DNA of 29,407 nucleotides, from IMG/VR virus record IMGVR_UViG_3300012350_000006, positions 1-29,407 of that record; one strand, written 5' to 3'. The notes below the pieces were generated by a model that was given only the letters and a program-made list of their open reading frames with translations, ran no database searches and was not told the DNA's origin. A program made the position numbers and the translations under genes. Below are positions 27,399 to 29,407 of the stretch, in pieces (the first letter of the stretch is position 1; every line of letters begins with the position of its first letter). Source of the DNA: a virus.

Positions 27399-29407
27399 AT
27401 GGCAGTCACGGGCGTAAAAGTATCTCAGCTCAACGAAGATAGTAATCCTACCAGTGATGATTATGTATTAGCTGTCGATAACGCCACGCAGGCTAGCAAG
27501 AAAGTCACCATGGCTAAAGTGGTGACTGCAAGTCCTTCAACGGGTACAGGGGATCTAGTTCGGGCTGATTCTCCGACCATTACCGGCCATATGGTTGTTC
27601 CGACTCCAACTTCTGCTACTGATCCGGTCACAAAGGCTTATGCGGATGCTCTAGCTCAAGGGCTAAATGTAAAATTGAGTGTTCGTGTTGCGACTACGGC
27701 CAATATTACGCTTTCTGGCGCTCAGACTATCGATGGGGTATCCGTAATTGCTGGGGATCGAGTTCTAGCCAAGAATCAGAGCACAGGGGCTAATAATGGC
27801 ATCTATGTGGCGGCTTCAGGTGCTTGGTCGAGGGCTACAGACGCAGATATTAGTGCTGAGGTAACAGCTGGTATGTTCACGTTTGTTACCGAAGGAACAG
27901 TGAGCGCGAATATTGGCTATGTTCTAACCACTCCTAATCCGATAATTCTTGCCTCTACAGCACTTACGTTTACTCAGTTTTCGGGCGCTGGGACAATTGT
28001 AGCGGGGCATGGTCTTCTTAAAACGAGTAATACATTGAGTGCTGTAGAGGCAGACTTCACGGGTATTCCTCAATCTGCAATAACAAATCTTACCGCAAGT
28101 TTAGCTACTAAAACAGATAAGTCCACTCTCACCACTAAAGGTGATTTGTATGTTGCAACTGGAAGTGCCGTTCCGACCCGCCTAGGTGTCGGTTTAAATA
28201 ATCAAGTTCTAACCGCTGATTCAGCTCAAACGACGGGAACGAAGTGGGACTTTGTGCCATCTGCTAGTGATTCTACGGGTAGTTCTAAGGGTGTGCTACA
28301 ACTTGCGGGAGATCTTGGTGGCACAGCAGCGCTTCCGACAATTAAACGTACTCATCGGATTATAGTTGCGGCATACGGTGATACTGATCCCGCTGATTAT
28401 ACCTGTGCAAGTGCTACCGGAAATGAAGTTGAGATTAATGCGGCTATTGTAGCTGCTAACGCTATAGTCGGTGGATCGTCAGTCTATCTCAAGGGGGCAT
28501 TTATAGTCTCGGGTGATGGTATCGAGCCTAGGTCAAATGTTACTTTAACTTCGGATGGCAAGGCAACGCTTCAGCACAACAACTCCTCAGGCAGTTATAC
28601 AGGTATCGGGTCTAAACCGATTATTCATGATGATGGGACTACTGATTTTAGCAATTTTGGTGTAGAGAATCTTACCTTTCTTGGCAATACACTTAGTACG
28701 GGTACCTCGTGTTCTATCCATATTACTGGCGATGGTGACCCAGATTCAGTCTCAGCTCCTACCATTACCAATTTCTGGATTCGTGACTGTAATTTCCGGG
28801 ACAACTCATCCTTGCCGATTCGTCTGTTTGGTCTTAAGGGGAAACTTAGCGTTGTCAATTGTGAGTTTAATAACAATGCAGATGCTGGTTTCGGTTTTAA
28901 TGAGGAGGTAATTTTCGCAGGGAACCACTCAATTGATAGCCGGGATAATGGTTTCTCGATCAGTCGCGGCAATACCAAAGTAACCTGTGTTGGCAATACC
29001 ATCGAAAATGCAGCTTTCTGGGGTATCTGGGCTAGTGGATACAATAACCAAGTAGGTCCTACCTACATGACTATTACTGGTAATGTCGTTAAGGGCTCAG
29101 GGCGTTCAAGTATTGGTATTATTAACGCACCAAGTAATCTTGCTGTTGTGGGGAATGTTCTCGACCAAGAGCATGATCGCGCGAGCGATAGTGATGTTGA
29201 CGGTATACAGATTAGAGGTGGGAGTCTAACACAACGGGCCACTAATATCCTAGTTTCTAATAACGTCATTATGAATTCCTCGCGTAATGGTATCTCTTAT
29301 GGCTGGGTGGATCAGATGTCCATCACTGATAACCTGATCATTAATCCCGGTACTCAGTACAAAGCAAACGGCTCAACTGCGATCTTGTCTTCTGATCGAA
29401 CGACCAA
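27399..29407 (+). CDS. tailspike / tail fibre with beta-helix domain (3' end beyond window)
   Basis: ATG 27399 with AAAGAGAAAAC upstream; the frame stays open to the right edge. The first ~100 residues are a trimerisation or attachment region. Next comes a well-known tail-fibre module, 'TTANITLSGAQTIDGVSVIAGDRVL' with 'NNGIYVAASGAWSRATDADI' and 'LTFTQFSGAGTI' (residues ~105-205). From ~325 a pectate-lyase-type right-handed beta-helix begins ('HRIIVAAYGDTDPADYTCASATGNEVEINAAIVAAN', then the repeated NxV/NxI turns). Such proteins bind and often degrade host surface polysaccharide. The catalytic residues cannot be assigned without the rest. Confidence 0.85.
   Translation, partial: MAVTGVKVSQLNEDSNPTSDDYVLAVDNATQASKKVTMAKVVTASPSTGTGDLVRADSPTITGHMVVPTPTSATDPVTKAYADALAQGLNVKLSVRVATTANITLSGAQTIDGVSVIAGDRVLAKNQSTGANNGIYVAASGAWSRATDADISAEVTAGMFTFVTEGTVSANIGYVLTTPNPIILASTALTFTQFSGAGTIVAGHGLLKTSNTLSAVEADFTGIPQSAITNLTASLATKTDKSTLTTKGDLYVATGSAVPTRLGVGLNNQVLTADSAQTTGTKWDFVPSASDSTGSSKGVLQLAGDLGGTAALPTIKRTHRIIVAAYGDTDPADYTCASATGNEVEINAAIVAANAIVGGSSVYLKGAFIVSGDGIEPRSNVTLTSDGKATLQHNNSSGSYTGIGSKPIIHDDGTTDFSNFGVENLTFLGNTLSTGTSCSIHITGDGDPDSVSAPTITNFWIRDCNFRDNSSLPIRLFGLKGKLSVVNCEFNNNADAGFGFNEEVIFAGNHSIDSRDNGFSISRGNTKVTCVGNTIENAAFWGIWASGYNNQVGPTYMTITGNVVKGSGRSSIGIINAPSNLAVVGNVLDQEHDRASDSDVDGIQIRGGSLTQRATNILVSNNVIMNSSRNGISYGWVDQMSITDNLIINPGTQYKANGSTAILSSDRTT

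Noticed and set aside
28625-29044. Minus-strand 139-aa ORF
   Set aside because: Opposite the beta-helix domain; the plus frame is open and has clear family features.

Overview
The window reads as about 29 kb of a tailed double-stranded DNA phage (free phage or prophage) with short-tailed, podovirus-like virion genes. A plus-strand block runs from terminase small subunit through terminase large subunit, portal, scaffold and major capsid protein. It continues through head/tail structural proteins, two large virion-internal proteins, two tail-tube or nozzle-like proteins and a beta-helix tailspike cut by the right edge. No tape-measure protein, tail-tube/sheath set, integrase, tRNA, rRNA, CRISPR array or insertion sequence was seen. 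Base composition is moderate, translation starts usually carry AGGAG-type ribosome binding sites, and promoters look bacterial sigma-70. The host cannot be named from the sequence. The DUF6745-like protein and the many tiny cysteine proteins are reminiscent of phages of Actinobacteria or Patescibacteria, but that is only an impression.

Layout. 1-3630, minus strand: accessory genes in three transcription units. These are a DUF6745-like protein with a 12-bp minisatellite (cut by the left edge) plus two small genes, one isolated small basic protein, and an operon of small soluble and membrane/exported proteins that ends in a gene broken by an in-frame amber codon. 3630-4050: a divergent control region with strong promoters on both strands, a DnaA box and long inverted repeats. 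4050-5330, plus: tiny genes, then a terminase small subunit-like gene and a terminator. 5400-5811: no convincing gene, but many short stems. 5840-10463: a zinc-finger/RecA-like ATPase, small genes and the large terminase. 10511-18000: portal, scaffold, capsid and surface or structural proteins. 18048-18698: a GroES-like co-chaperonin with two small genes. 18754-19017: a lone minus-strand gene with its own promoter. 19242-29407: internal/ejection proteins, a free-standing HNH endonuclease, tail proteins and the tailspike.

How it fits together. The plus block is a DNA-packaging and morphogenesis programme: packaging motor, portal, scaffold-assisted capsid assembly (perhaps helped by the phage GroES working with host GroEL), ejection proteins and a receptor- or polysaccharide-binding tailspike. 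Regulation visible in the sequence includes a recurring extended -10 promoter (TGnTATAAT-like), intrinsic terminators that directly abut promoters, two promoters placed so that their mRNAs would be nearly leaderless, and inverted repeats lying at or just after the predicted 5' ends of minus-strand transcripts.

The least explained parts are the minisatellite in the DUF6745-like gene, where all variation changes the protein, the structured non-coding stretches (1250-1350, 1859-2145, 3646-3925, 5400-5811, 15270-15355), and the amber-interrupted gene at 2159-2455. All family assignments are from reading motifs by eye. No database search or folding program was run.
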